Positions 1 through 9,814 are shown, numbered from the stretch's first letter. The stretch: DNA of 47,135 nt from Gammaproteobacteria bacterium UBA7376 (GCA_002470275.1 DKNY01000013.1:4532-51666); one strand, 5' to 3'. Notes: a model not told the origin generated them from the sequence alone. Numbers and translations are program-made.

Positions 1-41
1 CGCGATCTTGGCTCTGGGATTTGTTTGGGGAGGGCGCACTT

Positions 42-1859
42 ATGTCTGAAGCATGGGATGTTGAGCGCATCAAGGAAGAGTACGGGTTCGATCCTGCAGC
101 CTTGAAGGCTAGGTATCTTGAGCAGCGCGACAAACGCCTGCGCTCGGATGGTAATGAACAATACTTAGAGGTAAGCGGTGATTTTGCTGTCTTCGCCGAG
201 GACCCCTACGTCGAAGAGACCATTGTTCGAGAACCTCGCGCCGAGGAAATAGAGGTCGTCATTGTCGGCGGCGGCTTTGGCGGTTTAATCGCAGCCGCCC
301 GCCTACAGCAGGCAGGCATCACCGACTTACGCATCATCGAAAAAGGTGGCGACTTTGGCGGCACCTGGTATTGGAATCGGTACCCCGGGGCGCAATGCGA
401 TATCGAAGCCTACATTTATCTGCCCTTACTGGAGGAGCTGGGATACGTGCCCAGCGAAAAATATGCTCATGCGCCTGAAATCCTAAATCACGCGCGCGCC
501 ATCGGAACGCACTTCGGCCTCTACCCTCGAGCCTTGTTCCAAACGGAGGTCACCGACGCGCGATGGCTTGAGGAGGCGGGTCGATGGCAGATTCAAACCT
601 CAAAGGGAGACACGCTACGCTCTCGGTTCCTCATCCTGTCCAACGGTCCGCTGAACAGACCCAAACTGCCAGGGATTCCTGGGGTGGAAACTTTTCAGGG
701 GCGTGCTTTCCATACCAGTCGTTGGGACTATGACTACACGGGAGGCGACGCCTCTGGTGACCTCAAGGGCCTGAGCGATAAAAGGGTTGGCATCATCGGT
801 ACCGGGGCAACTGCCGTTCAGTGCATCCCCCATCTGGGGCAGGCAGCCAGGACACTTTATGTCTTCCAGCGCACGCCTTCCTCAGTGGATATAAGGGGGA
901 ACCAGCCGACCGATCCGGACTGGGTAGCCGGGCTCGAACCAGGCTGGCAGAAAAAACGTATGGAAAACTTCAACACTCTGGTCACCGGTGGCGTAAGCGA
1001 CGAGGACCTGGTCAGCGATGGTTGGACTCACATCATTCGCAATCTGCTGTTTATGGTTAACCAGGAGGGGGAGCCAGACCTATCGCCTCAGGCCTTGGCG
1101 CAGAAGATGGAGCTGGCCGACTTTCAAAAAATGGAGCAGGTTAGGCGACGAGCAGCTGCGCTTGTCGAGGACCCAGAGACAGCAGAGGCGCTCAAGCCCT
1201 ACTACCGGCAGTTCTGTAAGCGTCCGTGTTTCCACGATGAGTATCTGCCCACCTTCAATCTGCCCAACGTTACGCTCGTGGATACCGACGGCAAAGGCGT
1301 GGAGCGCATCACTGAAAATGCCGTCATCGCCAACGGACAGCGTTACGCCGTCGATTGTCTCATTTTCGCTACCGGCTTCGAGGTGGGCACGGCCTATACC
1401 AGACGCTCAGGCTATGAGATCACCGGAAAAGAAGGTCTTAGCCTCTCTGAAAAATGGGTGCAGGGCGTCTCTACTCTGCACGGTCTTACCACACGCGGCT
1501 TTCCAAATTGCTTTATCTTGGGCAATACCCAAGGCGGCTTCACGGCAAATTTTCCACATATGCTAGATGAACAGGTAAACCACGTTGCCTATGTCCTCAG
1601 CGAACTGGGAGCGCGACAGAAAACCCGCTGCGAACCGTCTGCGGAGGCGGAAGCAGCATGGGTTAGTACCATTATCGAAAAAGCTCGCCTGGGTGAAAGT
1701 TTCTTTGCCGAGTGCACCCCGGGTTATTACAACAACGAAGGCAAGGTGAACGAACGCAGCCGCCAAAATAGTCAGTACGGAGGCGGACCCGTGGAATTTT
1801 TTCAGCTATTGGCCGCTTGGCGGGAAGAGGGAACGCTTGCGGGATTGGAACTGAGCTGA
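42..1859 (+). CDS. Baeyer-Villiger type flavin monooxygenase
   Basis: Probable FAD- and NADPH-dependent monooxygenase that inserts oxygen next to a ketone carbonyl, giving an ester or lactone. The 605-residue protein has an FAD Rossmann motif GGGFGG at 76-81, the conserved GGTWYWNRYPG block near 106-116, the Baeyer-Villiger fingerprint FxGxxxHxxxWD at 218-229, and a second NADP Rossmann motif GTGATA at 253-258. This order is that of type I enzymes such as cyclohexanone, phenylacetone and steroid monooxygenases. ATG at 42 follows a GGGGAGGG ribosome site; an in-frame TTG at 21 is less likely. The acyl-CoA synthetase gene starts 42 bp downstream, so the two are probably co-transcribed. Substrate cannot be read from sequence. 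The family call is firm, the ketone class is open. Confidence 0.9.
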   Translation: MSEAWDVERIKEEYGFDPAALKARYLEQRDKRLRSDGNEQYLEVSGDFAVFAEDPYVEETIVREPRAEEIEVVIVGGGFGGLIAAARLQQAGITDLRIIEKGGDFGGTWYWNRYPGAQCDIEAYIYLPLLEELGYVPSEKYAHAPEILNHARAIGTHFGLYPRALFQTEVTDARWLEEAGRWQIQTSKGDTLRSRFLILSNGPLNRPKLPGIPGVETFQGRAFHTSRWDYDYTGGDASGDLKGLSDKRVGIIGTGATAVQCIPHLGQAARTLYVFQRTPSSVDIRGNQPTDPDWVAGLEPGWQKKRMENFNTLVTGGVSDEDLVSDGWTHIIRNLLFMVNQEGEPDLSPQALAQKMELADFQKMEQVRRRAAALVEDPETAEALKPYYRQFCKRPCFHDEYLPTFNLPNVTLVDTDGKGVERITENAVIANGQRYAVDCLIFATGFEVGTAYTRRSGYEITGKEGLSLSEKWVQGVSTLHGLTTRGFPNCFILGNTQGGFTANFPHMLDEQVNHVAYVLSELGARQKTRCEPSAEAEAAWVSTIIEKARLGESFFAECTPGYYNNEGKVNERSRQNSQYGGGPVEFFQLLAAWREEGTLAGLELS

Positions 1860-1901
1860 GTTCGAAACCGAAATAGAATGACAAGAATGGAGAGGGCATA
1901 G

Positions 1902-3605
1902 ATGAGTATCAAAACAAGAGCAGACGCCATCGCGCAGTTCACTGCTCCAGGAGAGGCCTTTGAGCTGGTGCCAGGCCAAGTTTTTGGCAGACCCTGTGTT
2001 CAGTTCAAAAATGCCCCGCCAACGCTGCGCGATCTTTTTGAAGATAGTCGCAGTGAACTTCCCTTCATCATCTATGAAGAACAGCGCCTTACCTTCGAGG
2101 ATGCGTATCAGCTGTCTGCCCAGTTCGCCAATATCCTGGTGCGTGACTACGGCATTAAAAAAGGCGATAGAGTGGCTATTTCCATGCGTAACTACCCCGA
2201 GTGGATTTACGCCTTTATGGCCACCACCTCAATTGGCGGCATTGCAGTCGCCATGAATTCCCTGTGGCAGCCCGACGAGATGGCCTACGGACTCAAGGAT
2301 AGTGGCGCAAAGGTGCTGGTTGCGGATGCGGAGCGCCTTGAGAGATTTGCCCAGATCAGCGATCAGGATAGACCGAATATCAAGACCATCGCAGTACGCA
2401 CGACCGAGTATCCCGACAGTCCTGAGCTGCTTGGCCTGCTGTTGGAGCAAGCGCGTACCGAAGGTCAGCTGCCAATGCCCGAGCAGAGCCCCGAGCCTGA
2501 AGACGATGCCACCCTACTCTATACCTCTGGATCTACTGGTTATCCAAAGGGCGTGACCTCCTGCCATGTCAACGTGATCAGCGCCTTGATGAGCTGGGAA
2601 CTGGATCAGAAATGCGGCATTGCCTTGCTGCCGGAACCACCTCCGGAACTTGAACATCAAGCGGCAACCCTGCTGGCCGTACCGCTGTTCCACGCCACGG
2701 GTTCGCATGCCGTCTATCTGGCCAGCTATAGACATCAGCGCAAGCTGGTCTCCATGTACAAATGGGATGCGGCCAAGGCGGCGGAACTCATCGAGGCAGA
2801 AAAAATAACCAGCTTTATAGCCCCCGCAGCTATGACCGGCGATTTGGTGCAGGAGGCTCAACGCACCCAAGCAGACCTCAGCTCAATGATTTCTGTGGGC
2901 GGCGGCGGAGCACCTCGTGCGCCGGAGCAGGTACGTAATATCGAACAGTCCTTCGCCAAAGCATTGCCCGGTACTGGCTGGGGCATGACGGAAACCAACG
3001 CCATAGGCACCAGCATCGCCGGCCAGGACTATCTTGGCCGCCCTGAAAGTTCTGGACGCTGTAGTGCCGTCATGGAGCTTAAAATTATTGATGAAAATGG
3101 AGCCCCCCTAGGTCCCGGCGAGCGTGGCGAACTGCTGATCCGAGGCACCAGCGTGTTTAGAGGCTACTGGAATCGCCCGGATGCGGACGCAGAGACCTTC
3201 TTGGATGAAGGGTGGATGCGAACAGGCGATGTGGCCTACCTCGACGAAGAAGCTTTTCTCTTCATCGTTGATCGGATCAAGGATCTGGTCATTCGTGGCG
3301 GGGAAAATATTGGCTGTGGAGAAGTCGAGGCAGCGCTGCTTGAACACCCGAAAGTCAGTGAAGCTTCGGTTTATGCGGTGCCTGATGATCGTTTGGGAGA
3401 AGAAGTAGGCGCCACCATCTATGGCGAGGAACCGGTCGATGAAGAGGAGCTTCAAGGGTTTCTCGCAGAGCGCCTGGCGCGCTTTAAAATCCCCAAGCAC
3501 CTGCAGCAAACCCAGGATCCGCTGCCCCGGACGGCTTCGGGTAAAATTTTTAAGCGCCAGCTTCGTGAGGATGCATGTAAGGATCTGGGCATCGCCCTTT
3601 CTTGA
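1902..3605 (+). CDS. AMP-dependent acyl-CoA synthetase / ligase
   Basis: Class I adenylate-forming enzyme (567 aa) that activates a carboxylic acid to acyl-AMP and then to an acyl-CoA thioester. Visible motifs in order: the phosphate-binding loop YTSGSTGYPKG at 207-217, GWGMTETNA at 359-367, TGD at 441-443, the hinge region DRIKDLVIRGGENI at 457-470, and PRTASGK at 542-548 carrying the catalytic lysine 548. Start ATG follows GGAGAGGG. It lies 42 bp after the monooxygenase gene on the same strand, so a plausible role is activation of the acid released after Baeyer-Villiger oxidation and ester hydrolysis; that is inference, as no esterase is visible here. Length and motifs fit medium- to long-chain or aryl/cyclic acid ligases, and specificity is unknown. 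Confidence 0.9.
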   Translation: MSIKTRADAIAQFTAPGEAFELVPGQVFGRPCVQFKNAPPTLRDLFEDSRSELPFIIYEEQRLTFEDAYQLSAQFANILVRDYGIKKGDRVAISMRNYPEWIYAFMATTSIGGIAVAMNSLWQPDEMAYGLKDSGAKVLVADAERLERFAQISDQDRPNIKTIAVRTTEYPDSPELLGLLLEQARTEGQLPMPEQSPEPEDDATLLYTSGSTGYPKGVTSCHVNVISALMSWELDQKCGIALLPEPPPELEHQAATLLAVPLFHATGSHAVYLASYRHQRKLVSMYKWDAAKAAELIEAEKITSFIAPAAMTGDLVQEAQRTQADLSSMISVGGGGAPRAPEQVRNIEQSFAKALPGTGWGMTETNAIGTSIAGQDYLGRPESSGRCSAVMELKIIDENGAPLGPGERGELLIRGTSVFRGYWNRPDADAETFLDEGWMRTGDVAYLDEEAFLFIVDRIKDLVIRGGENIGCGEVEAALLEHPKVSEASVYAVPDDRLGEEVGATIYGEEPVDEEELQGFLAERLARFKIPKHLQQTQDPLPRTASGKIFKRQLREDACKDLGIALS

Positions 3606-3662
3606 CGGCTCAAGACGCCCCTCGCGGTTGTCCGCACGGAGCTGCCCTGTTACTTTGCGCCG

Positions 3663-3941
3663 ATGGACATTAACGACGAACAAAAGGCCGGGCAGCCCCA
3701 GGATGCCAGCAACGAATTTGAAGAGGCTACCCTAGACTTCGAATCAGCCATGGATGAGCTCGAGGCTCTGGTTGAACAAATGGAGAGTGGAGACCTGACC
3801 CTAGACGCTTCGCTGGCTGCTTTCGAGAGAGGCGTCACGCTGACCCGGCAATGTCAGCAGGCCTTGGAACGCGCGGAACTCAAGGTTCAGGAACTCAGTC
3901 AGCCACCTGCTTCGGAAGACGCCCCAGCCAGTTCCCCATGA
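3663..3941 (+). CDS. xseB: Exodeoxyribonuclease VII small subunit
   Basis: Small subunit of exonuclease VII, which with XseA degrades single-stranded DNA to oligonucleotides. The 92-residue acidic, helical protein has the family core: [16 protein letters not shown] near 26-41, then a GDLTLD turn and a second helix [19 protein letters not shown]. Family members are about 80 aa; here there is a short acidic N-terminal extension. Its stop overlaps the ispA start in an ATGA, the usual xseB-ispA arrangement in gammaproteobacteria. The usual third gene dxs does not follow. Confidence 0.93.
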   Translation: MDINDEQKAGQPQDASNEFEEATLDFESAMDELEALVEQMESGDLTLDASLAAFERGVTLTRQCQQALERAELKVQELSQPPASEDAPASSP

Positions 3942-4819
3942 CCGAAGACCTAAAGTCCTTGGGTGAGCAAATTGAGCACGCTCTCGCCAAGCATATGCCC
4001 CACCAGTCTGATATTGCGCAGCCCATGCTGGACGCCATGCGCTATGCCGTGTTGGGTGGAGGCAAGCGCCTGCGCCCAATGATGGTCTGTGCGAGCTGTC
4101 AGGCTTTCGGAGGACAGGTTACCCAGGCGCTGCCCGTCGCCTGCGCCTTTGAGTTCATCCACGCCTATTCGCTGATTCACGACGATCTGCCGGCCATGGA
4201 TGACGATGCCCTCCGCCATGGAAAGGCCGCCACCCACGTTGCCTTCGGGGAGGCCAATGCCATCCTGGCCGGTGATAGCCTGCACTCTCTAGCCTTTCAG
4301 GCGGTGGTGGACGCTCAGGACATCACAGACGGCGCAAAACTTCGCATCATTGGACTTTTGTCCAAAGCGGCCGGCTGGCCAGGGATGTCCGGCGGTCAGT
4401 GTCTGGATATCGAGGCCGAGGGCACAAGCCTATCCCTTGCCGAACTCGAGGCCCTGCATCAGGCAAAGACGGGCGCTCTCATCAGGGCAGCGCTGGAGTC
4501 CGGTGCCCTATGCGCAGGAACCGACCCGTCATCGCGGGAATTTGCCAGACTAGGGACTTTCGGGGATAAGATTGGGCTCGCCTTTCAGGTCGTTGACGAC
4601 GTTTTGGACATCACTCAGGATTCGGCAACCCTTGGCAAACCCGCAGATTCAGACACGGTAAACGATAAAAACACCTTCCCCCGCCTGATGGGCCTTGAGG
4701 CGGCCAAGGAGAAAGCCCATGGTCTGCTGGAGGAAAGTCTGGCGCTGCTGGAGGAAGCCTCCATCGCCACACCGCTCATGATTACGCTGGCGAAAAAATC
4801 TGTGCAGCGATCCTTTTAG
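3938..4819 (+). CDS. ispA: Farnesyl diphosphate synthase
   Basis: Makes farnesyl diphosphate by adding isopentenyl diphosphate to dimethylallyl and geranyl diphosphates, for quinone side chains and undecaprenyl phosphate. The 293-aa protein has GGGKRLRP at 40-47, the first aspartate-rich motif DDLPAMDDD at 82-90 and the second at DDVLD 220-224, all in the usual order. The ATG at 3938 overlaps the xseB stop by four bases, giving a protein of family length; a longer in-frame reading from 3851 would lie inside xseB and is rejected. The gene ends 8 bp from the convergent pgpA. dxs, common next in Pseudomonas and E. coli, is absent. Confidence 0.95.
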   Translation: MTEDLKSLGEQIEHALAKHMPHQSDIAQPMLDAMRYAVLGGGKRLRPMMVCASCQAFGGQVTQALPVACAFEFIHAYSLIHDDLPAMDDDALRHGKAATHVAFGEANAILAGDSLHSLAFQAVVDAQDITDGAKLRIIGLLSKAAGWPGMSGGQCLDIEAEGTSLSLAELEALHQAKTGALIRAALESGALCAGTDPSSREFARLGTFGDKIGLAFQVVDDVLDITQDSATLGKPADSDTVNDKNTFPRLMGLEAAKEKAHGLLEESLALLEEASIATPLMITLAKKSVQRSF

Positions 4820-4827
4820 ACTGTTGT

Positions 4828-5310
4828 CTACAAGCCCCAAGCCAAGATGAGCGCGGCCAAGGCTAGCGTTAATCCCGTCAGCAGCCCCGCAGCCAGGTCG
4901 TCGAGCATAATGCCCAACCCACTGTGAACATTGCGATCCAACCATCCGATGGGGCCGGGCTTAACAATATCGAAGAACCTAAAGAGCCCAAGGGCTAGCC
5001 AAGGCCAAGGACCGGATGAAGGAATAAATACCAGAGCCAGCCACAAACCCGCAACTTCATCGGCTACGATTTGTGGCTCGTCCTTTATCCGGCGCTGCTC
5101 AACAAGCCGCTCGCACAGAAACCAGCTGACGCCGCTATAAACGGTTACCACCAACAGCTGATGCAGCGGACTGAGGCCCTTGAGCAACAGCCACCACAGG
5201 CCAAGGCCAGCCAAGGAGCCCCAGGTACCCGGTGCCGGACGCAGAAAGCCCGAGCCCCCCACGGTGAGCCACAGGACTGACGGTGCCCTCAGGTCTTTAA
5301 CCCTAAGCAT
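4828..5310 (-). CDS. pgpA: Phosphatidylglycerophosphatase A
   Basis: Inner-membrane phosphatase that removes phosphate from phosphatidylglycerophosphate in phosphatidylglycerol synthesis. The 160-aa protein shows the family segments GSGFLRPAPGTWGS near 19-32, DEPQIVADEVAG at 77-88, FRFFDIVKPGP at 110-120 and a final HSGLGIMLDDLAAG near 129-142, with several hydrophobic membrane helices. The chosen ATG overlaps the end of thiL by 8 bp (ATGCTTAG), which matches the thiL-pgpA coupling seen elsewhere; a longer frame to 5415 would lie within thiL. Last gene of the glyA-to-pgpA operon. Confidence 0.93.
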   Translation of the reverse strand: MLRVKDLRAPSVLWLTVGGSGFLRPAPGTWGSLAGLGLWWLLLKGLSPLHQLLVVTVYSGVSWFLCERLVEQRRIKDEPQIVADEVAGLWLALVFIPSSGPWPWLALGLFRFFDIVKPGPIGWLDRNVHSGLGIMLDDLAAGLLTGLTLALAALILAWGL

Positions 5311-6220
5311 GGAAGTGATTATAACCGTCGGCAGAAATCTGCTGCTCATCCAGCCAGATGCCTGCTTCCTCAGTGAGTTGTCCAATGCGCTGACAACCCA
5401 ATAGCGGCACCTCACTGGCGAGCAGCAGCTGATATTCGTCGCCCCCTCTCAGCGCATCCTCCAACGTCGCACCAGGGGCCAGCGGAATAGCCCCTCCCTG
5501 AAGCTTGGCACCGCAGCTACTGGCATCGCACAAATGCCCCAGGTCCTGCAGCAGCCCATCTGAAATATCAATGCACGCTGAAGCCTTGCCGACCTCATCC
5601 AGCAAATCAAACCTGGCCTTTGGCCGAAAATAACAGGCCTGTAGGGGCGTCAGATTGTCCAGGCTTTCAATGTTCGTCTGACCCAGACGCAAACAGGCAC
5701 TAGCACCGCCCAGGGTGCCGCTGACATACAGGCCATGACCGGCCCTGCCCGTACTGCGGAGTAGAGCGCAGCCTTCCGCCACCTCACCATGAACGCTAAC
5801 GGTAATGGCCAGTGGTCCCTGGCTAAGGTTGCCCCCGCAAATATACATATCCGCCTCTCGGGCTGCCTCCGCCATGCCCAACGCCAGGCGACAGTGCCAG
5901 CTCTCATCCTGCTTCAGCAGGGCCGCCTCCATTGACAGTGCCACCAAGGCGTATCTAGGCGTTGCCGCCATGGCCGCCAAATCCGACAGGCTGGCCATCA
6001 GCACTCTATATCCAATGAGTTCTGGCGGTGCCTTCTCGGGGAAATGTACGTTGGCCAAAAAACTGTCGATAGAGGCCACATGCTGCCAACCTGGCGTTGG
6101 CGTGACCACGGTGGCATCGTCGCCAGGGGGCACGACAACCGTCTTCATCGCCTGGGGTGAGACCGCGGCACGATCTCCCAGCGCCTCAAGAATGTCGCTG
6201 ATCAACGCAAATTCGCCCAA
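5303..6220 (-). CDS. thiL: Thiamine-monophosphate kinase
   Basis: Phosphorylates thiamine monophosphate to thiamine diphosphate, the last step of the cofactor pathway. 305 aa, with the typical N-terminus GEFALI, a metal and ATP binding GDDA near 33-36, a D-S-F substrate region at 52-54, and the PurM-like C-terminal IDISDGLLQDL segment. The start codon is TTG, preceded by AGGAG nine bases upstream, and it lies one base after the nusB stop codon. Translation is probably coupled to nusB. Length is close to other gammaproteobacterial ThiL. Confidence 0.95.
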   Translation of the reverse strand: MGEFALISDILEALGDRAAVSPQAMKTVVVPPGDDATVVTPTPGWQHVASIDSFLANVHFPEKAPPELIGYRVLMASLSDLAAMAATPRYALVALSMEAALLKQDESWHCRLALGMAEAAREADMYICGGNLSQGPLAITVSVHGEVAEGCALLRSTGRAGHGLYVSGTLGGASACLRLGQTNIESLDNLTPLQACYFRPKARFDLLDEVGKASACIDISDGLLQDLGHLCDASSCGAKLQGGAIPLAPGATLEDALRGGDEYQLLLASEVPLLGCQRIGQLTEEAGIWLDEQQISADGYNHFHA

Positions 6221-6221
6221 G

Positions 6222-6677
6222 CTAGGTCTCTCCTAAGGCATCGACCTCGACCTCGCGGGTCTCCCGCGCAAGCTTATCGAGAACACCGTTGACGAATTTA
6301 TAACCGTCCTCGGCACCGAAGAGTTTTGCCAAGGCAACGTATTCATCGATCACAACCCGGTAGGGTACGTCGATCCGCTCATTCAGCTCCGTTGCCGCCA
6401 AACGCAGGACCCCCCGTTCAACCGCATCCAGTTGCGCAACGGGACGATCTAAAAGCGGGGCCAGCTGGGCATCAAGCTGGGCAGCCGTGCCAATCATGCG
6501 TTTCAAAATGTCATCGAAGAACTCTGTATCCGCCCTATCCAGCGCGGTCTCGGAAAATTCCTCGGTGAGCTGCCTTGGGGAGGTAGCGGAAAGCTGCCAT
6601 TGATAGGCGGCCTGGACGAGAGCGCGACGGGCCTTGCGACGCGCCCAAATATTGGGTTTCTTGTTCGTCTCAGACAT
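6222..6677 (-). CDS. nusB: Transcription antitermination factor NusB
   Basis: RNA-binding subunit of the rRNA antitermination complex; binds boxA RNA with NusE (S10). The 151-aa all-helical protein carries the family N-terminus with ARRKARRALVQAAYQW near 12-27 and a C-terminal half with PYRVVIDEYVALAKLFG and KFVNGVLDKLA. Its ATG overlaps the 3' end of ribD by 8 bp. In many gammaproteobacteria nusB directly follows ribH; here the gene directly follows ribD. Confidence 0.95.
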   Translation of the reverse strand: MSETNKKPNIWARRKARRALVQAAYQWQLSATSPRQLTEEFSETALDRADTEFFDDILKRMIGTAAQLDAQLAPLLDRPVAQLDAVERGVLRLAATELNERIDVPYRVVIDEYVALAKLFGAEDGYKFVNGVLDKLARETREVEVDALGET

Positions 6678-7788
6678 TGTCTTCCTCTCTTACCAGGGTT
6701 AGGCGTAAATCCGGACCAAGCGGACACGCATCAGCGATCTGGACGTTGGGCGCACTGCTCAGAAGCGGTACGTTGAGCTGAACCATATTCAAACTATCCG
6801 ACCCCAGCAGCTTGGGCGCTAGGTAGTGAACCCACTCATCCCAGAGTCCCTGTTCTACAAAACTGCCGAGCAGGCTCGACCCGCCCTCGACCAGCACTTC
6901 GTTGCAGCCTAGACCGCCTAAGTGCGCCAGTATGGACCTCAAGTCGCGAGTACCGTCAGCAAGGGCCAGATACTGCAGCGGATCATCAGGCGGGCCACCT
7001 TCGGGTGCCGCCACCTCGGCGTCATGTACCACCAGCGTGGGCGCGCCATCCCCAAGCATCTTTCGATCCGCCGGGGCCCGCAGACGGCTGTCTAGCAGCA
7101 CTCGGAGGGGTTGTTTGACCCCCTGAGCCAATAAATCAGGCGCTCTGACGTTGAGTTGGGGGTCGTCCTCAATCAGCGTCCCCACGCCGGTAAGAATGGC
7201 ATCAGAGCGAGCACGCCAATATTGCACGTCTTGACGGGCTAGCGTTCCGGTAAGCCATTTGCTTTCTCCGCTGGCCAGCGCCAGCGCTCCATCTAGGCTG
7301 GCCGCAGATTTGAGCCTAACCCAGGGCAATCCGGTACCCATGCGTTTTGCGAAGCCCGCAATGCTACGTGCAGCCGAAGGCAGGTCCACCACATCCACGC
7401 GCACACCGGCCTGCTGAAGCATGTTCACGCCCGCACCCGCTACCCTCGGGTTTGGGTCTACTGTACCCACGACAACTCTCGAGACAGCGTGATCGATGAG
7501 GGTTTGTGCGCAGGCCGGCGTTCGGCCTTCAAAGCTGCAGGGCTCAAGGCTGACATATACCGTGGCCCCGGCGACATCACCACCAGCATCAGCAATGGCC
7601 TCAACCTCTGCATGGGCTTCGCCAGCTCGACGATGGAAGCCTCGGCCGATGATGTCTCCAGAACGCGTGATGATACAGCCCACGGTAGGATTGGGCGCGC
7701 AGCTCATGCGACCGGCTTCCGCCAGCTCTATGGCGGCCTCGAGGAACAGCATATCCGACGTTGTCACCGCACCTGGATTCGGATTCAT
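6670..7788 (-). CDS. ribD: Bifunctional riboflavin deaminase/reductase RibD
   Basis: Catalyses two steps of riboflavin synthesis: deamination of the pyrimidine intermediate and reduction of its ribosyl side chain with NADPH. The 372-aa protein has the zinc deaminase domain first, with HAE at 59-61 and PCxxxGRTPxC at 83-93, and then the reductase domain with ASLDGALALASGESKW, TLIEDDPQLNVR and VEGGSSLLGSF. ATG at 7788 adds a short leader of 12 residues before a second Met; either may be used. It sits between nrdR (87 bp gap) and nusB (overlap). The ribE, ribBA and ribH genes that commonly follow ribD are missing at this locus. Confidence 0.95.
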   Translation of the reverse strand: MNPNPGAVTTSDMLFLEAAIELAEAGRMSCAPNPTVGCIITRSGDIIGRGFHRRAGEAHAEVEAIADAGGDVAGATVYVSLEPCSFEGRTPACAQTLIDHAVSRVVVGTVDPNPRVAGAGVNMLQQAGVRVDVVDLPSAARSIAGFAKRMGTGLPWVRLKSAASLDGALALASGESKWLTGTLARQDVQYWRARSDAILTGVGTLIEDDPQLNVRAPDLLAQGVKQPLRVLLDSRLRAPADRKMLGDGAPTLVVHDAEVAAPEGGPPDDPLQYLALADGTRDLRSILAHLGGLGCNEVLVEGGSSLLGSFVEQGLWDEWVHYLAPKLLGSDSLNMVQLNVPLLSSAPNVQIADACPLGPDLRLTLVREEDNV

Positions 7789-7875
7789 TGGCTTAGAGTA
7801 CAGATCGGGAAGGTTGGGCGGGTCATGGGGCCATATTAACCCGTCTCGTCGGCGAACGTCGCCTCCGAAAGGCCG

Positions 7876-8352
7876 TCAGTCCGAGGTGTCCTGGTTGCCT
7901 TTGCCACTGTGCAAACGCAGCACTTCGTCGGCGAACTGGGAGACGTCCTGGAAGTCACGGTAGACCGATGCGAACCGAACATAGGCTACCGGGTCTAGGG
8001 CTCGAAGCTCGTTCATGACCTCCTCCCCCACCAATCTAGCCGCCAACTCTCGCTCTCCGGTCGAGCGCAGCCGATGTTTGATGTGGTTGACCGCAGTTTC
8101 GATCTGATCAACGCCCACAGGCCGCTTTTCAAGGGCCTTGGAGAGACCGTAGCGTAATTTTTCCTCATCGAAGGGCTCTCTGCGCCCGTCTCTCTTGATG
8201 AGGTGGGGCATCACCAGTTCTGCCGTTTCGAAGGTCGTGAAGCGCTCGCCACAAACCTGACACTCTCGCCTGCGGCGCACGGAGTCTCCCTCGGAGACCA
8301 GCCGCGAATCGATCACCTTGGTATCGTCAGCGCCGCAGAAGGGGCAGTGCAT
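7876..8352 (-). CDS. nrdR: Transcriptional repressor NrdR
   Basis: Nucleotide-sensing repressor of ribonucleotide reductase genes. 158 aa, with an N-terminal zinc ribbon using Cys3, Cys6, Cys31 and Cys34, an arginine-rich stretch between them (VRRRRE), and an ATP-cone domain from about residue 49 to 139 beginning at the VIKRDGR-like segment [13 protein letters not shown]. Starts 7 bp after the glyA stop, so it is translated from the same message. All four zinc ligands are intact. Confidence 0.96.
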   Translation of the reverse strand: MHCPFCGADDTKVIDSRLVSEGDSVRRRRECQVCGERFTTFETAELVMPHLIKRDGRREPFDEEKLRYGLSKALEKRPVGVDQIETAVNHIKHRLRSTGERELAARLVGEEVMNELRALDPVAYVRFASVYRDFQDVSQFADEVLRLHSGKGNQDTSD

Positions 8353-8359
8353 TTCTTAT

Positions 8360-9616
8360 CTAGTGACGATAAACGGGGAACCGCGCACACAGCGCCAGCA
8401 CCTGCTCACGCACACTCTGGTTTACCGCCTCGTTATCAATATCGTCCAAGATGTCGGCTATCCAGCCTGCGAGCTGGGCGCACTCCTGCTCCTTAAAACC
8501 GCGGCGGGTAATGGCCGGGGAGCCAATGCGAACACCGCTAGTCACAAAGGGGGACCGAGGATCGTTGGGGACCGCATTTTTATTGACCGTTATATTTGCA
8601 CGTCCCAAGGCCGCATCCGCCGCCTTGCCGGTGATGTCCTTATCCACCAAGTCCAGTAACAGCAGATGATTGTCAGTGCCACCCGAGACGATACGATATC
8701 CCCGCGCTATCAGACCTTTGGCAATGGCTCGGGCATTGGCCAGCGTTTGCGCCTGGTAGGCCTTGAATTCCGGCGTCATGGCCTCCTTGAACGCCACCGC
8801 CTTGGCAGCAATCACGTGCATGAGCGGCCCGCCCTGACTGCCCGGGAAAAGAGCCGAGTTCAGCTTCTTCTCGATCTCGGGATTCGAGCGAGCGAGAATG
8901 ATGCCCCCTCGTGGACCACATAACGTTTTGTGGGTGGTTGACGTGACCACGTCCGCGAAGGGAATCGGGGTGGGGTATTCTCCTGCCGCAACCAGCCCGG
9001 CCACATGGGCCATATCCACCAATAAATAGGCGCCAACGCTGTCGGCGATATCACGGAACTTTTGCCAGTCGATCTGCCGGGAATAGGCCGAAAAGCCAGC
9101 CAAAATCATTTTCGGTTGATGGGCCTCCGCCAGGCGTGCCACGTCTTCATAATCGATTGCGCCAGTCTCCGGGCTGATGCCGTATTGGACGGCGTTGTAG
9201 AGCTTGCCGGAGAAATTGACCGATGCGCCATGCGTGAGGTGCCCACCATCCGCAAGACTCATACCCAGGATGGTGTCGCCCCCCTCAAGCAGGGCCAGGA
9301 ATACTGCAGCGTTGGCCTGAGAGCCAGAGTGCGGCTGCACGTTCGCGAAATCGGCACTGAACAAAGCTTTGGCGCGCTCGATGGCCATGACTTCCACCTT
9401 GTCCACGTGCTCGCAGCCACCGTAGTAGCGCTTACCCGGATAGCCCTCAGCGTACTTATTTGTCAGCACGCTGCCCTGAGCTTCCATGGTTCGGGGACTG
9501 GCATAGTTCTCGGACGCGATGAGTTCAATATGTTCTTCTTGTCGTAGAATCTCAGCGTCGATTGCAGACGCTAGCTCAGCGTCGAAATCAGCAATGGTTT
9601 CATTTCCAACAAACAT
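8360..9616 (-). CDS. glyA: Serine hydroxymethyltransferase
   Basis: PLP enzyme that converts serine and tetrahydrofolate to glycine and methylene-tetrahydrofolate, the main source of one-carbon units. 418 aa; the PLP lysine is K230 in the motif [13 protein letters not shown], and the N-terminal [10 protein letters not shown] and [15 protein letters not shown] segments are typical. First gene of the operon running to pgpA. Upstream on the same strand is a 255-bp divergent spacer shared with ettA; an AT-rich TATATA element lies near 9703-9711, but no convincing -35 could be paired with it. Confidence 0.97.
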   Translation of the reverse strand: MFVGNETIADFDAELASAIDAEILRQEEHIELIASENYASPRTMEAQGSVLTNKYAEGYPGKRYYGGCEHVDKVEVMAIERAKALFSADFANVQPHSGSQANAAVFLALLEGGDTILGMSLADGGHLTHGASVNFSGKLYNAVQYGISPETGAIDYEDVARLAEAHQPKMILAGFSAYSRQIDWQKFRDIADSVGAYLLVDMAHVAGLVAAGEYPTPIPFADVVTSTTHKTLCGPRGGIILARSNPEIEKKLNSALFPGSQGGPLMHVIAAKAVAFKEAMTPEFKAYQAQTLANARAIAKGLIARGYRIVSGGTDNHLLLLDLVDKDITGKAADAALGRANITVNKNAVPNDPRSPFVTSGVRIGSPAITRRGFKEQECAQLAGWIADILDDIDNEAVNQSVREQVLALCARFPVYRH

Positions 9617-9814
9617 GAATGGTCCTTTAGTTCAGCAATATTGCGGCAGCTACGCCACCCTGAGCAGCCATCTAATACAGCAAGCACACGCTCGATAAGG
9701 GGCGAGAGTATATATCAAAGCCCTCTTTTTAACCGCTGAATAACGCCGGGGATTCAGATGAACCGGCTACATAGACATCGACAGGGCCAAGACAGAGTTT
9801 GAGCGTCTGCAATG

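Noticed and set aside
1018..1566. 182-residue frame inside the monooxygenase gene
   Set aside because: Another frame of a well-supported flavoprotein; composition is typical of shadow frames.
9700..9730. glyA promoter
   Set aside because: TATATA/TATACT-like -10 present, but no -35 with correct spacing.
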